48,994 nucleotides of DNA. Origin: Hymenobacter frigidus. Lineage in GTDB: Bacteria; Bacteroidota; Bacteroidia; Cytophagales; Hymenobacteraceae. The translations under genes were made by a program, and so were the position numbers. This document shows, piece by piece, positions 1 to 9,856 of this stretch. The stretch is taken from the NCBI RefSeq assembly GCF_014640435.1, contig NZ_BMGY01000036.1, positions 1 through 48,994 of the forward strand, given 5' to 3'. The first letter of the stretch is position 1, and each line of letters starts with the position of its first letter. The notes under the pieces were generated by a model that saw only the letters and a program-made list of their open reading frames with translations, did not search any database and was not told the DNA's origin.

Positions 1-1442
1 GCAGCCGGGTCAAACGGCGAGCAGCCCGTGGCGCTGCCGGCAATCTCACCCGGCGCAATGGCGTTGATGGTTGCTACAGCTGGGACCCGTGCTCCTTCGC
101 AAGTGGTATTGAATGAGGCCACATAGTAGGTCGTATTAGTACTCAACGAGGGTGTATCATAAGTAAGACCGGTGGTGAGCACGGTAGTGCTAGTACTGGT
201 GGCATACCAATGATTACCCGTACCATTATTGGCGCCCAGCGTTGAGCTGAGCGTGACAGAGCCCGAGCCACAGCGAGTTGCGCCCGTCGCCGTTGGGTCA
301 CCGGGAGTGTTTATTGTTACCGACTTACTGCAATTAGCATCCGACATCACACCTGATTTAGTTGTAAGCAGGCTGATAGTGTAAGAAGAAGTTGCCGTTA
401 CAGTAATTGACTGGTTGGTACCACTGGTGGGTGTGGCACCGCCGGTTGTTACCGGGGTTACCGTCCAGCTGTAAGCATCCATGTTAGCCGGCCCGGTAAA
501 GGTGAGGGAAGAGCCGCTACAGGAGGCATCGGCACCTCCTGTGAAAGCACAAGTAGGCGGCTGAATAACAGCCGCCGCAGACAACGACCGGTCTTGGTTA
601 CCGCCGCTGCCATCTATGGAAATCAGGCGGGTGTGGTAAGGCGAGCCGTTGATGTTGACGGCCGAAGTGCCCGGCCCCCAGTCTTTCTGGCTGGCGATGT
701 GCCCCCCCCAGGCAAATACGACCGTTGGTTTAGTGGTTGTAAAAACGATGCTAAGGCTCGTTGAGGACGAGGCAGCAGTTCTGTCCCCTTGCGTTAAATA
801 GGTCATGGAAGTGATGTCGGTACCATTGAACATGGTCATCACCTCTTTGCCAAGGTCTTTCAATGCGTAGTAGCTAAAGCGGGTAGGGCTAGCGACCCCT
901 GCATCAGCAGGTATCCCGGCTGGAGCATCAATAGTTTTAAATGCAACCGATGGGCTTATTAAGCCCAGTCCAGCCAATGGGTCAATCACCTCCCCATCCG
1001 GCTGCAGGTGCCCAACAAATTGGGCGTGGGGCCGCAGCGATTGGTATTGAGTGATAAAGTCAAGGGCATTCTTACCACCTTGCCGGATGTCCCATTCAAT
1101 AACAATGGTATGAATTCCAGGCGTCAAGCCGGTAACGACTATCCGGTAAGGGATGGAGTGGCCTTCCAGATAGTGCGCATTCGATGCTCCCGCATTACCA
1201 TTGACCCAGGGTGCGGGGCTTACCGGGGCACTAGCGGGGCCATTTCTTACTTGGTCGATGTTTGCTGCAGCGCCGGATTGCGCCATAGCAAAATTTGGCG
1301 CGGCGAGTATTACCACGAAAAGGCTTGATAGCAGCCATTTGTGCAGCTGCGCTATGCAAGTTGGCACCACTAAAAATGGTGTTCCATCGCTTGCAGAAAA
1401 TTCCGCGAGCGGAAAAACAGGTGTGTGAAACGTGCGTTTCAT
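1..1442 (-). CDS. Secreted Ig-like (Ig_7/PKD-type) repeat protein, 3' end outside window
   Basis: The reading frame runs from an ATG at 1442 to the left edge of the window without a stop (about 480 residues seen), so the C-terminus is missing. Residues about 35-54 form a signal peptide (WLLSSLFVVILAAPNFAMA, cleavage near AMA-QS), preceded by an unusually long 34-residue N-terminus. A first domain of about 200 residues follows. Then come beta-rich Ig/PKD-like units: one around the CAFTGGADASC segment, and one with the Ig_7 pattern of a CGSGSVTLS opening, a central WYAT and a TYYV near its end. Family knowledge: such proteins in Bacteroidota are large cell-surface or secreted proteins, commonly exported by the type IX system through a C-terminal signal that would lie outside this window. 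Surface adhesion or matrix function is inference. Confidence 0.8.
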   Translation of the reverse strand, partial: MKRTFHTPVFPLAEFSASDGTPFLVVPTCIAQLHKWLLSSLFVVILAAPNFAMAQSGAAANIDQVRNGPASAPVSPAPWVNGNAGASNAHYLEGHSIPYRIVVTGLTPGIHTIVIEWDIRQGGKNALDFITQYQSLRPHAQFVGHLQPDGEVIDPLAGLGLISPSVAFKTIDAPAGIPADAGVASPTRFSYYALKDLGKEVMTMFNGTDITSMTYLTQGDRTAASSSTSLSIVFTTTKPTVVFAWGGHIASQKDWGPGTSAVNINGSPYHTRLISIDGSGGNQDRSLSAAAVIQPPTCAFTGGADASCSGSSLTFTGPANMDAYSWTVTPVTTGGATPTSGTNQSITVTATSSYTISLLTTKSGVMSDANCSKSVTINTPGDPTATGATRCGSGSVTLSSTLGANNGTGNHWYATSTSTTVLTTGLTYDTPSLSTNTTYYVASFNTTCEGARVPAVATINAIAPGEIAGSATGCSPFDPA

Positions 1443-2340
1443 AGTTTTACAGTTAAAAGTAAGTACTTGACATACCAGCGTATCGGAGGCGCTGCGGAGC
1501 AGCATGCCAAGGCCTGCCACCGACCATTTGGCGGTGCTGACCCGAAATCCTGTGGTAGAGTACAGATGGCCGTGAATGGCCCTGAGCAGGAACACTGCGC
1601 TATTTCAATGAGACTTTGCTCGTAGCGTTTCACCAACCAAGCCAACGTGTGGAAATGCGTATAGCAAGATTGAAGAAACCTCGAGTCAAAAGACTCCTGC
1701 CACAGTCTTGAGCTGTGGAGAGTTCCGTGCATCAAAACGGCTGGCCCATGGATTAAGCGCAGCATTTAGGGATGCAGGATTCCGGTAGGAAGACACCGAA
1801 TGGTCGAAGCAACAAACAGCCGCCACTAGCTATTGGCAGCATGCGAGGTCACTTACCGCAGACCCTGTGCAGGACAGGAAAAATGCGGATTTAATTGATT
1901 TATAAATATACATACTTATATACTATATATCAACACAAAATATAATTCCTGATGATTATTTATAAATGTTTTCTGATGTCATCCTATGAGTATCCTGTTT
2001 AAATCATAGCTCAGCCAACCTCTCAACTGTGTGGAGTGCCTCCTAATGATTCAATTGCTGGCCTTTGCCGCCGTCCCTTTTTATCAAGGAAGCTGTCCGG
2101 AAATTGGTTAGAACGTCCGAATGCTGAGCTTGCCGCCGCACCTCTACTGCTCCGTGGGATGGACGTCATGAAGCGTTGGAGGTGCGGCGGCAAGCTCAGG
2201 ATGACCGACTGAGGCGAATTTTACGACTCAAAAAAAGCAACCCGCATATCCTGGCATATTCCCCCTCCATGATAATAATGGCCGTGCCGTAGAAGTCCCA
2301 TTCTGTACATCATTATTTACGCAGGCAGGAACTCTGTAAC
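1443..2340. other. Long non-coding region with AT-rich core
   Basis: About 0.9 kb without a convincing gene. Short open frames on both strands have no recognisable domains, signal peptides or ribosome binding sites. Positions about 1890-1985 are strikingly AT-rich compared with the GC-rich surroundings, with runs of TATA-like sequence. Positions 2124-2199 hold an inverted repeat. The region may carry the promoter of the downstream minus-strand surface protein gene, but no clear TAnnTTTG box was placed. Confidence 0.5.
2124..2199. repeat. Palindromic intergenic repeat (21-bp perfect arms)
   Basis: The left arm 2124-2144 (CTGAGCTTGCCGCCGCACCTC without its last base is enough to recognise it) is the exact reverse complement of 2179-2199, with a 34-base spacer. 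The CTGAGC start resembles the CTGAGCGCA cores at 22028, 35176, 41140 and 42255, so it may be a divergent member of that dispersed family. Confidence 0.75.
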
Positions 2341-2376
2341 GCAACAAAGGGCAGCCAAGCGGCTGCCCTTTGTTGC
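2341..2376 (-). terminator. Intrinsic terminator after the 2403-3251 lipoprotein gene
   Basis: A perfect 16-bp stem (2341-2356 and 2361-2376) with AAGC loop; the arms end in an A/T-containing CAACAAAG tract. It lies 26 bases past the stop codon of the minus-strand lipoprotein gene. Confidence 0.75.
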
Positions 2377-2402
2377 AAAGCTAATTCTCACTAAATGCGG
2401 TG

Positions 2403-3251
2403 TTACCGCAGGGCAATCGTTTTGGTTCGGCCGTTCACGGTCACGGTCGCGGTGTTGTCACAGGTACCGTTACCGTAGTCCAGCACTAGCGTTTTGCCTT
2501 TGGAGTTGGAGATGTTGATGGCACCAGACACAAAGTATTTAAAGCAGTCAGCGCGGCGCACCAGCGGCCTGGCGTTGTCGATGACGGTGGTGTAGGCCAT
2601 CCCGCGGCGATTAGTGCCGTTGGCCCCGCCAGTCACGGTATACACGTCATCTGAATGCACGAGGGGCGTGTTATAGCCGGCGGTGCGGGTGAAGGTCCAG
2701 TTGGCCGTCCAGAAGTGGGTGCCACCGTTGTTGGCTCGGATGAGACTGGCGCTATCAACCACGACGTTGAACGAGCCCGAGCCGAGGTCGGTGAAGGTGC
2801 GCGTGGCCTTGTGCTGGTTGTAATTCACAAAGTAGTTTTTGCGGCGAACAACCGACCCGGCGATGCGACTATTTGCATCCGTGGTGAAGCGTACGATAAT
2901 CTGGCCGCTGCGGAAGCGGCCGTCAGGGCAGGCACAGCCCGCACCGAAATCGATAACCAGGATGCGGGGGCTGGCCGTGTAGGTCCGGGTAGCGCAAACG
3001 CCGAATTTGCCGCGAAACTCGGCATCAGTAGAGTTGAACCCAGCCGCGGCATTGTTCACGTTTACCGGGGCGGAGGCCTCCATGGCGTCCAAACTGATGG
3101 CCGTTTCGATGTTGGCTTCGCTGCGGTCTTCGGCCGAGGTGATATCCTCATCGGGCATGGCGTCAGAGTCGCGCTTGCCGCAGCCGGTGGCGAGCAACAG
3201 GCCGCTGGCGAGGCAGGCAAAAGCCAGGGGACGGAGGGACGTGGTACGCAT
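2403..3251 (-). CDS. Hypothetical lipoprotein, Bacteroidota-type
   Basis: The chosen ATG at 3251 gives a classic lipoprotein signal peptide with lipobox LATGC (Cys24); upstream in-frame starts would add 72 residues with no signal-like character. After an acidic linker (about residues 25-75), the mature protein is beta-rich, with a DFGAGCACPDGRFRSG motif in the first half and a related DYGNGTCDNTATVTVNG motif at the C-terminus, suggesting duplicated beta domains with conserved cysteines. I recognise the motif style from uncharacterised Bacteroidota lipoproteins, but know no function. The gene stands alone, is followed by a strong terminator and is divergent from the DUF4142 gene. Likely anchored in the outer membrane, facing periplasm or surface (inference). 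Confidence 0.8.
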   Translation of the reverse strand: MRTTSLRPLAFACLASGLLLATGCGKRDSDAMPDEDITSAEDRSEANIETAISLDAMEASAPVNVNNAAAGFNSTDAEFRGKFGVCATRTYTASPRILVIDFGAGCACPDGRFRSGQIIVRFTTDANSRIAGSVVRRKNYFVNYNQHKATRTFTDLGSGSFNVVVDSASLIRANNGGTHFWTANWTFTRTAGYNTPLVHSDDVYTVTGGANGTNRRGMAYTTVIDNARPLVRRADCFKYFVSGAINISNSKGKTLVLDYGNGTCDNTATVTVNGRTKTIALR

Positions 3252-3448
3252 GACGAAAAGTAAAAAAGCCAGATAATGAAGGGTGAGAACGGTATTGGTG
3301 GACTGCGTTTGTGGCGGTTGGAATGCGCGGCCGCGTGCAGGTTTAACTACCGAGTTAAAAAAACAGCCGCCACCGAAATAACCTGCCCGCAAAGCAGGCG
3401 TATGAAACGGAATCCAAGCCAACCCGCTTTTATCTTCGCCTTCGCCCC

Positions 3449-4057
3449 ATGCGTTTACTCCCGTCATTATCCCGGCCTACGTGGCGCTTGTTGGTATTCC
3501 TGGCCGCTGGGCTGCCGGGGCTGGCGGCATGCTCATCTGGGAGTAGCCCCGACGCCGGGGATTCGGCCATGGCCGAAAACGAGAAGAAAATCGACGCGGC
3601 CGACATTACGGCCAAGCAGGAAGCCGATGCCCGCTTCATGGTGAAAACCACCAGCAACGTGCTGCTGGAAGTGGAACTGGGCAAGCTGGCCCAGGCCCGG
3701 GCCACTGCGCCCGTGGTACGCACTTACGGCGCTGGCCTCGTGCAAAACCGGCTGGAGCTACTGGCTACCTTGCGTAAGCTGGCCGCCGCCAAAAACTTAA
3801 CGGTGCCCGCCGCACTCGGCGAAGATGAGCAGGCGGCTTACCATGAAATCAGCACCCGAGCCGGAACCCAACTCGACAAGCAATTGATGGCCTTGCTTAT
3901 AAAGACCCAGAAGCAGGACGAAGACGGTTTCGACGATATGTCAGACGATGCCTACGACGGCGACATTCGCGGCTTTGCGGCCAAGTACCTCACTCCCGTG
4001 CAGGAGCAGTTGGCGGGAGCTAAAAAAGTGGTCGATACCATAGAGGATTTGCCTTAG
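3449..4057 (+). CDS. DUF4142-type lipoprotein
   Basis: A 202-residue protein with signal peptide and lipobox GLAAC (Cys28). The mature part is mostly helical and matches the DUF4142 pattern: an ADARFMVKTTSNVLLEVELG opening, an AxxxxVRxYGAxLVQ segment, and later helices with KQLMALLIKTQ and a final TPVQEQLAGAKKV helix. Family knowledge: DUF4142 proteins have a ferritin-like four-helix fold, sit in the periplasm or envelope and have no firmly established activity. It is divergent from the preceding lipoprotein gene, about 200 bases apart, and is followed by a remnant of a second DUF4142-like gene. The ATG at 3449 is the start that gives a normal signal peptide. Confidence 0.82.
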   Translation: MRLLPSLSRPTWRLLVFLAAGLPGLAACSSGSSPDAGDSAMAENEKKIDAADITAKQEADARFMVKTTSNVLLEVELGKLAQARATAPVVRTYGAGLVQNRLELLATLRKLAAAKNLTVPAALGEDEQAAYHEISTRAGTQLDKQLMALLIKTQKQDEDGFDDMSDDAYDGDIRGFAAKYLTPVQEQLAGAKKVVDTIEDLP

Positions 4058-4106
4058 CCCAGCCCTGATATCATGGCAATCGAATACACAGTTTACTGAT
4101 ATTTAA

Positions 4107-4262
4107 ATCTTCAGCTTAAATAAGAAATTGAGAAGATACGACGCCAACGAGTTCATGATGTCGGCCGCGCACAGCGACCAAAACGAAATCCAGCAAAGCA
4201 AGATGGCCCTGCCCAAAGGGGTAGCTGGCATGACCAAGGAACTGGCCAACATAAAGATATAA
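4107..4262 (+). pseudogene. Remnant of a second DUF4142-like gene
   Basis: An open stretch begins after a TAA at 4104 and ends with TAA at 4260-4262, with no good start codon near its beginning. Its translation includes YDANEFMMSAAHSDQNEIQ followed by SKMAL, which resembles the N-terminal helix of the DUF4142 domain (the intact neighbour has ADARFMVKTTSNVLLEVELG at the equivalent place). Only about 50 residues remain, without signal peptide or the later helices. This looks like a deletion product of a tandem paralogue; a chance match is possible because the fragment is short. Confidence 0.5.
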
Positions 4263-4279
4263 GCATTGGCTTGGTCAAC

Positions 4280-4315
4280 AAAAAACCCGCTGCACGTATG
4301 TGCAGCGGGTTTTTT
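4280..4315. terminator. Bidirectional intrinsic terminator between DUF4142 locus and uvrA
   Basis: Perfect 16-bp stem AAAAAACCCGCTGCAC / GTGCAGCGGGTTTTTT with a 4-base GTAT loop. A-tract on one side and T-tract on the other let it serve both converging transcription units; uvrA stops at 4335. Confidence 0.9.
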
Positions 4316-4334
4316 GTGAAAAATATTGACCGGG

Positions 4335-7300
4335 CTAGCTGGCGTATTTGCTGATTTTCAACTCCTCGGCCAGGAAGCGCGCCGTATGGCCCTTGTCGGA
4401 CTTCGCCACTTGCTCGGGCGTGCCTTGCGCCACAATGAAGCCGCCACCCGCGCCGCCCTCGGGGCCAATGTCGATGACGTGGTCGGCCACTTTTATCAGG
4501 TCGAGGTTGTGCTCGATGATGAGGACGGTATTGCCCTTGTCGGCCAGCTTTTGCAGCACGTTGGCGAGGTGATTAATGTCCTCGAAGTGCAGGCCGGTGG
4601 TGGGCTCGTCGAGAATGTAGAAGGTCTTGCCGGTGTCCTTTTTGCTGAGCTCGGTGGCGAGCTTCACGCGCTGGGCTTCGCCGCCGGAAAGCGTGGTAGC
4701 CTGCTGGCCCAGCGTAAGGTAGCCGAGGCCCACATCGTTCAGGGTCTTGATTTTGCGCAGAATTCGGGGCTGGTACTCAAAGAATTCCACGGCCTTCTCC
4801 ACCGTCATGTCCAAAATGTCGGTGATGGACTTGCCTTTGAAACGTACTTCCAGCGTTTCGCGGTTGTAGCGGCGGCCCTTGCAGGTTTCGCAGGGCACGT
4901 GCACGTCGGGCAGGAAGTTCATTTCGATGGTTCGAATGCCCGCGCCCTCGCAGGTTTCGCAGCGCCCGCCCTTCACGTTGAAGGAGAAGCGGCCGGGGCC
5001 GTAGCCGCGGATTTTGGCCTCCGCCATCTCGCCAAACAGCTGCCGGATTTCAGTAAACACGCCCGTGTAAGTAGCCGGGTTTGAGCGCGGCGTGCGCCCA
5101 ATCGGCGACTGGTCCACCTCAATCACCTTATCTACCAAGTCCAGCCCTTCAATGGCGCTGTAGGCCAGTGGCTCGCGCTTGGCATTGAAAAAATGCTGGT
5201 TCAGAATCGGGTACAGCGTGTCGTGGATGAGCGTGCTCTTGCCCGAGCCCGATACGCCCGTCACGGCCACCAGCTTACCCAGCGGCACGCGCAGGGTCAC
5301 GTTTTTAAGGTTGTTGCCCTTGGCACCTTTCAGCACCAAATCCACGCCTTCGCCCTTGCGCTTTTTGCGCTGCATCTCGATGTGCTTCTGCCCGCTGAGG
5401 TACTGGGAGGTGAGCGAGCCGGAATTCAGAATCTCCTTGGGCGTACCCGAGGCCACGATATGGCCGCCGTGGATGCCAGCGCCCGGACCGATGTCCAGCA
5501 CGTGGTCGGCGTGCAGAATCATGTCCTTGTCGTGCTCCACCACAATTACCGAGTTACCGATGTCGCGCAGGTGCTGCAGGGCCTTGATGAGCCGCTCATT
5601 GTCGCGCTGGTGCAGACCGATACTGGGCTCGTCCATGATGTAGAGCACGCCCACCAGCTGAGTTCCAATCTGGGTGGCGAGGCGAATGCGCTGGCTTTCG
5701 CCGCCGCTCAGCGTGCGCACCGGGCGGTGCAGGTTCAGGTAGTCGAGGCCCACTTCGAGCAGGAAACCAATGCGCTTGCGGATTTCTTTCAGCAGTTCGC
5801 GGGCAATCACGTTCTGGCGGTCGGTGAGGCGGCTTTCCAGGCCCTCAAACCATTCCGCCAAATCATTCAAATCCATCACCGACAGCTCGCCGATGTGCTT
5901 GCCATCCATTTTGAAGTGCAGGCTTTCCTTTTTGAGGCGGTAGCCCTGGCACTCGGGGCAGGGCTGGGCCTGCGCGTACTGCGCAATCCACTCGCGGATA
6001 TTATCCGATTCGGAATCCATTTGCCGACGCAGGAAGGGAATAATGCCTTCAAACGGCTCCGTATAGGCAGTTTTGCTGTCGTCGGCCTCATCCTCCGTGA
6101 TGCCGTGGAGCAGACGCTTGAGCACGTCCTCCGGCAGCTTTTCCAGCGGCGTGTTCAGCGTGGCTTTCTGCTTTTTGAGGATGACTTGCAGCTGCTGAAA
6201 AATCCAGATGTCGCGGTACTCCCCCAACGGCGCGATGCCGCCGCGCGAGATGCTCAGCTTGCGGTCGGGCAGCACGGCTTCTTCCGTGATTTCCTGCACC
6301 TCGCCCAAGCCGTTGCAGGTCGGGCACGCGCCGTAGGGCGAGTTGAAGCTGAACGTATTGGGGGCCGGGTCGTCGTAGGCGATGCCGGTGGTGGGGTCCA
6401 TCAGAAAGCGCGAGAAGAACTGCGGCTTCGCCTTCTCGCCCTTCCCATCGGGGTCGAGCACCAGCATGGTGCCTTTGCCGTGGGTCAGCGCATTTTGCAC
6501 CGAGCCGGAAAGGCGGAACCGGTCCTCCTCGTTCACCACCAGCCGGTCAATCACGATTTCAATGTCATGGATTTTGTAGCGGTCCACCTGCATTTTGGGC
6601 GTGATGTCGAGCAGCTCGCCATCCACCCGCACTTTGGTGAAGCCCAGCTTGGCAATCTTCTGAAAATCTTCGCGGTAGTGGCCTTTGCGGCCCTTTACCA
6701 CGGGAGCCAGCACCACCAGCTTCTTGCCATCGAAGTGCTTGAGGATGTAATTGATAATCTGGTCATCGCTCTGCCGAATCATCTTCTTGCCCGTGGCGTA
6801 GCTGAAGGCTTCAGCCGTGCGGGCGTAAAGCAGGCGCAGAAAATCGTAAATCTCGGTGATGGTGCCCACCGTGGAGCGCGGGTTGCGCGAAGTCGTCTTC
6901 TGCTCGATGCTGATAACCGGCGACAGGCCCTCAATCTTGTCCACGTCGGGCCGTTCCAGCCCGCCCATGAACGAGCGCGCGTAGGCCGAAAACGTTTCCA
7001 TGTAGCGCCGCTGCCCTTCCGCATAGATGGTGTCGAAGGCCAGGCTCGACTTGCCCGAGCCCGAAATGCCCGTAAACACCACCAGCCGGTTGCGCGGAAT
7101 TTTAACCGACACGTTTTTCAGGTTGTGCTCGCGCGCGCCATACACTTCAATGTAATGGGCTTCGAGGTGCTGCGAAGCGGGGCTATGGCCATTGAGCTGG
7201 CCATTGACATGCCCGGTAATAGGGCCAGCGGCCGGTAACTCGGTAAGTGTGCGCACGGCAGCAGCCGTTTCAGCCGCAACGGCAGTGCCGTTGGATGCCA

Positions 7301-7391
7301 TTTTTTTCTTTGCAGCCGCCGGGGCTTTGGCTTGCGCCGACTGTTGGTTGGGAGCTTCGGCAACCGGGGTAGCAGTGGATTTTTTGGCCAT
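4335..7391 (-). CDS. uvrA: Excinuclease ABC subunit A
   Basis: UvrA is the damage-sensing ATPase of nucleotide excision repair; the dimer loads UvrB at lesions in the cytoplasm. All family marks are visible: first Walker A GISGSGKSS at about residue 108, zinc-finger cysteine pairs (CPTC, CPEC), first ABC signature LSGGESQRIRLA, second Walker A GVSGSGKST, the CETCEGAG and CETCKGRRYN zinc module, second signature LSGGEAQRVKLA, and Walker B segments ending IMDEPS and ILDEPT. At 1018 residues it is longer than the usual 940 or so because of an extra N-terminal tail of about 78 residues rich in Ala, Lys, Thr and Gln; the conserved core begins near HYIEVYGAREHN. The ATG at 7391 is the first start of the frame. 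It converges with the DUF4142 locus across a shared terminator. Confidence 0.97.
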   Translation of the reverse strand: MAKKSTATPVAEAPNQQSAQAKAPAAAKKKMASNGTAVAAETAAAVRTLTELPAAGPITGHVNGQLNGHSPASQHLEAHYIEVYGAREHNLKNVSVKIPRNRLVVFTGISGSGKSSLAFDTIYAEGQRRYMETFSAYARSFMGGLERPDVDKIEGLSPVISIEQKTTSRNPRSTVGTITEIYDFLRLLYARTAEAFSYATGKKMIRQSDDQIINYILKHFDGKKLVVLAPVVKGRKGHYREDFQKIAKLGFTKVRVDGELLDITPKMQVDRYKIHDIEIVIDRLVVNEEDRFRLSGSVQNALTHGKGTMLVLDPDGKGEKAKPQFFSRFLMDPTTGIAYDDPAPNTFSFNSPYGACPTCNGLGEVQEITEEAVLPDRKLSISRGGIAPLGEYRDIWIFQQLQVILKKQKATLNTPLEKLPEDVLKRLLHGITEDEADDSKTAYTEPFEGIIPFLRRQMDSESDNIREWIAQYAQAQPCPECQGYRLKKESLHFKMDGKHIGELSVMDLNDLAEWFEGLESRLTDRQNVIARELLKEIRKRIGFLLEVGLDYLNLHRPVRTLSGGESQRIRLATQIGTQLVGVLYIMDEPSIGLHQRDNERLIKALQHLRDIGNSVIVVEHDKDMILHADHVLDIGPGAGIHGGHIVASGTPKEILNSGSLTSQYLSGQKHIEMQRKKRKGEGVDLVLKGAKGNNLKNVTLRVPLGKLVAVTGVSGSGKSTLIHDTLYPILNQHFFNAKREPLAYSAIEGLDLVDKVIEVDQSPIGRTPRSNPATYTGVFTEIRQLFGEMAEAKIRGYGPGRFSFNVKGGRCETCEGAGIRTIEMNFLPDVHVPCETCKGRRYNRETLEVRFKGKSITDILDMTVEKAVEFFEYQPRILRKIKTLNDVGLGYLTLGQQATTLSGGEAQRVKLATELSKKDTGKTFYILDEPTTGLHFEDINHLANVLQKLADKGNTVLIIEHNLDLIKVADHVIDIGPEGGAGGGFIVAQGTPEQVAKSDKGHTARFLAEELKISKYAS

Positions 7392-7415
7392 TCAGAAACG
7401 CAGCGAATAAGTGCG

Positions 7416-7423
7416 TAAAGATA
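7416..7423 (-). promoter_or_regulatory. Candidate minus-7 box for uvrA (TATCTTTA)
   Basis: Reading on the minus strand, TATCTTTA lies 24 bases before the uvrA ATG and matches TAnnTTTG in seven of eight positions considered loosely. No matching TTTG was found at the minus-33 position. Confidence 0.35.
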
Positions 7424-7650
7424 AGAAGAAGGGAGCCCGAAGGCTAATAAAAAGGGCTATTTGCCAGCCGTTTTAGTCAGCCGAACGGGAGGGGCGCTGG
7501 TGCACAACACCGATGCCCATCGGTTTGTGCCCGCATTTGAAAATGACGAATTCGAACCACCTCGACGGGCCTTGCGTACCCGTTGCACGCCAGTTGGCAC
7601 CGTCCTTGCCTGAGTGTCCATCACATCATGTTTCGCCTAATCTAATTCTC

Positions 7651-8214
7651 ATGAAATTTCTCCTCCAACCGCTGCGCATGGCGCTGTTTGCGCTGTTCGC
7701 CCTGTGCGCCGCTCCGGCTGCCTACGCCCAGGTCAATATCAATCTTACGCCGCCCAGCTGGGGCCCAACGGTGTCAGCGGGCCAGCAGTACTACTACATC
7801 CCCGAAACCAATGGTTTTTACGACGTGCCAGCCCGCCAGTATGTGGTGCGGCGCGATGGCCGCTGGGTTCGCACCGGCAGCCTTTCGGGCTACAACACCG
7901 CCAATTTCCACCCCGTAATTGTCGATTACGTGGGAGCCGAGCCTTGGTCGCGTTACGACGAATACCGCACCCGCTACCCTCGCCGCAGCAACCCCAGCAA
8001 CGGGGGCCTGCCTCCCGGCCAAGCTAAAAAGCTCTACCGCCGCGGCAACGGTAACGGCAACGGCCAGTACGATGACCGCCGCTACGAGCGGCGCGACGAT
8101 GACCGCGACGGGCGCAACGATGACCGCCGCCGCTACGAGCGCCGGGACGATGACGGCAACGGCAACGGCAAATACAAGGACAAAGGCAAAGGCAAGGGCA
8201 AGGGCAAGAATTAG
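7651..8214 (+). CDS. Secreted protein with charged, repetitive basic tail
   Basis: The ATG at 7651 gives a clear signal peptide (MALFALFALCAAPAAYA, cleavage before QVNI). The first 100 mature residues contain a tyrosine-rich segment (QQYYYIPETNGFYDVP, then RQYVVRRDGRWVR) like that of short YXXP-type envelope proteins of Bacteroidota. The last 70 residues are low complexity: GNGNGNG, DDRRYERRDDD repeats and a GKGKGKGKGK tail. I know no function; a nucleic-acid or polyanion-binding role in the periplasm would be a guess based on charge alone. In-frame codons upstream would add 46 residues with no signal-peptide features, so the later start is preferred. It is convergent with asnS across a strong terminator. 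Confidence 0.75.
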   Translation: MKFLLQPLRMALFALFALCAAPAAYAQVNINLTPPSWGPTVSAGQQYYYIPETNGFYDVPARQYVVRRDGRWVRTGSLSGYNTANFHPVIVDYVGAEPWSRYDEYRTRYPRRSNPSNGGLPPGQAKKLYRRGNGNGNGQYDDRRYERRDDDRDGRNDDRRRYERRDDDGNGNGKYKDKGKGKGKGKN

Positions 8215-8233
8215 TCCGGCTCGCGCCCAACAC

Positions 8234-8273
8234 CAACAAAAAAGGGCCTCCGCTGGGAGGCCCTTTTTTGTTG
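8234..8273. terminator. Bidirectional intrinsic terminator
   Basis: A stem of about 17 bp, CAACAAAAAAGGGCCTC pairing with GAGGCCCTTTTTTGTTG, small loop CGCTGG. It sits between the converging secreted-protein gene and asnS. Confidence 0.9.
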
Positions 8274-8275
8274 GC

Positions 8276-9670
<1,395 letters not shown>

Positions 9671-9696
9671 AACTTGCGGGGAAGCGGGTGAATCGG

Positions 9697-9704
9697 CAAA
9701 GGTA
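9697..9704 (-). promoter_or_regulatory. asnS minus-7 box TACCTTTG
   Basis: On the minus strand the sequence TACCTTTG exactly fits the Bacteroidota TAnnTTTG consensus and predicts a leader of about 20 bases before the asnS ATG at 9670. The place where a TTTG minus-33 box would be expected falls inside the palindromic repeat that starts at 9710, and no TTTG is present there. Confidence 0.65.
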
Positions 9705-9709
9705 GAACT

Positions 9710-9789
9710 GTAGCGTGGACTCTGCGAGTCCGCGCGTGGCACATTCAACGCGCGGATTCGCAGAGTCCCTCCGGGCACGACCACGCTAC
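9710..9789. repeat. Dispersed palindrome, family B (GTAGCGT...CTCTGCGAGTCCGCG)
   Basis: Inverted arms GTAGCGTGGACTCTGCGAGT and its near complement surround a short spacer between asnS and rpoN. The same element, with a different spacer, occurs at 33272-33358 between ribD and the GAF gene. Both copies are intergenic and start and end with GTAGCG / CGCTAC. Confidence 0.85.
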
Positions 9790-9843
9790 ACCAACTTTTA
9801 CTGCCGAATTTTAGTAAAACTGACCTTCGCCTCCTCCTTTCCG

Positions 9844-9851
9844 TACTTTCG
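9844..9851 (+). promoter_or_regulatory. Candidate rpoN minus-7 box TACTTTCG
   Basis: TACTTTCG (one mismatch to TAnnTTTG) ends five bases before the rpoN ATG, which would place transcription start at or next to the start codon. Confidence 0.4.
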
Positions 9852-9856
9852 TCCTT

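Noticed and set aside
1439..1765. 108-residue open frame on the minus strand directly upstream of the surface-protein gene, overlapping its ATG by ATGA
   Set aside because: No signal peptide, domain or ribosome binding site; the composition is Cys/Leu/Ser-rich as in random frames. The ATGA overlap can arise by chance.
5193..7238. 681-residue open frame opposite uvrA
   Set aside because: An antisense shadow of a GC-rich gene: it follows the codon structure of uvrA and has no domain.
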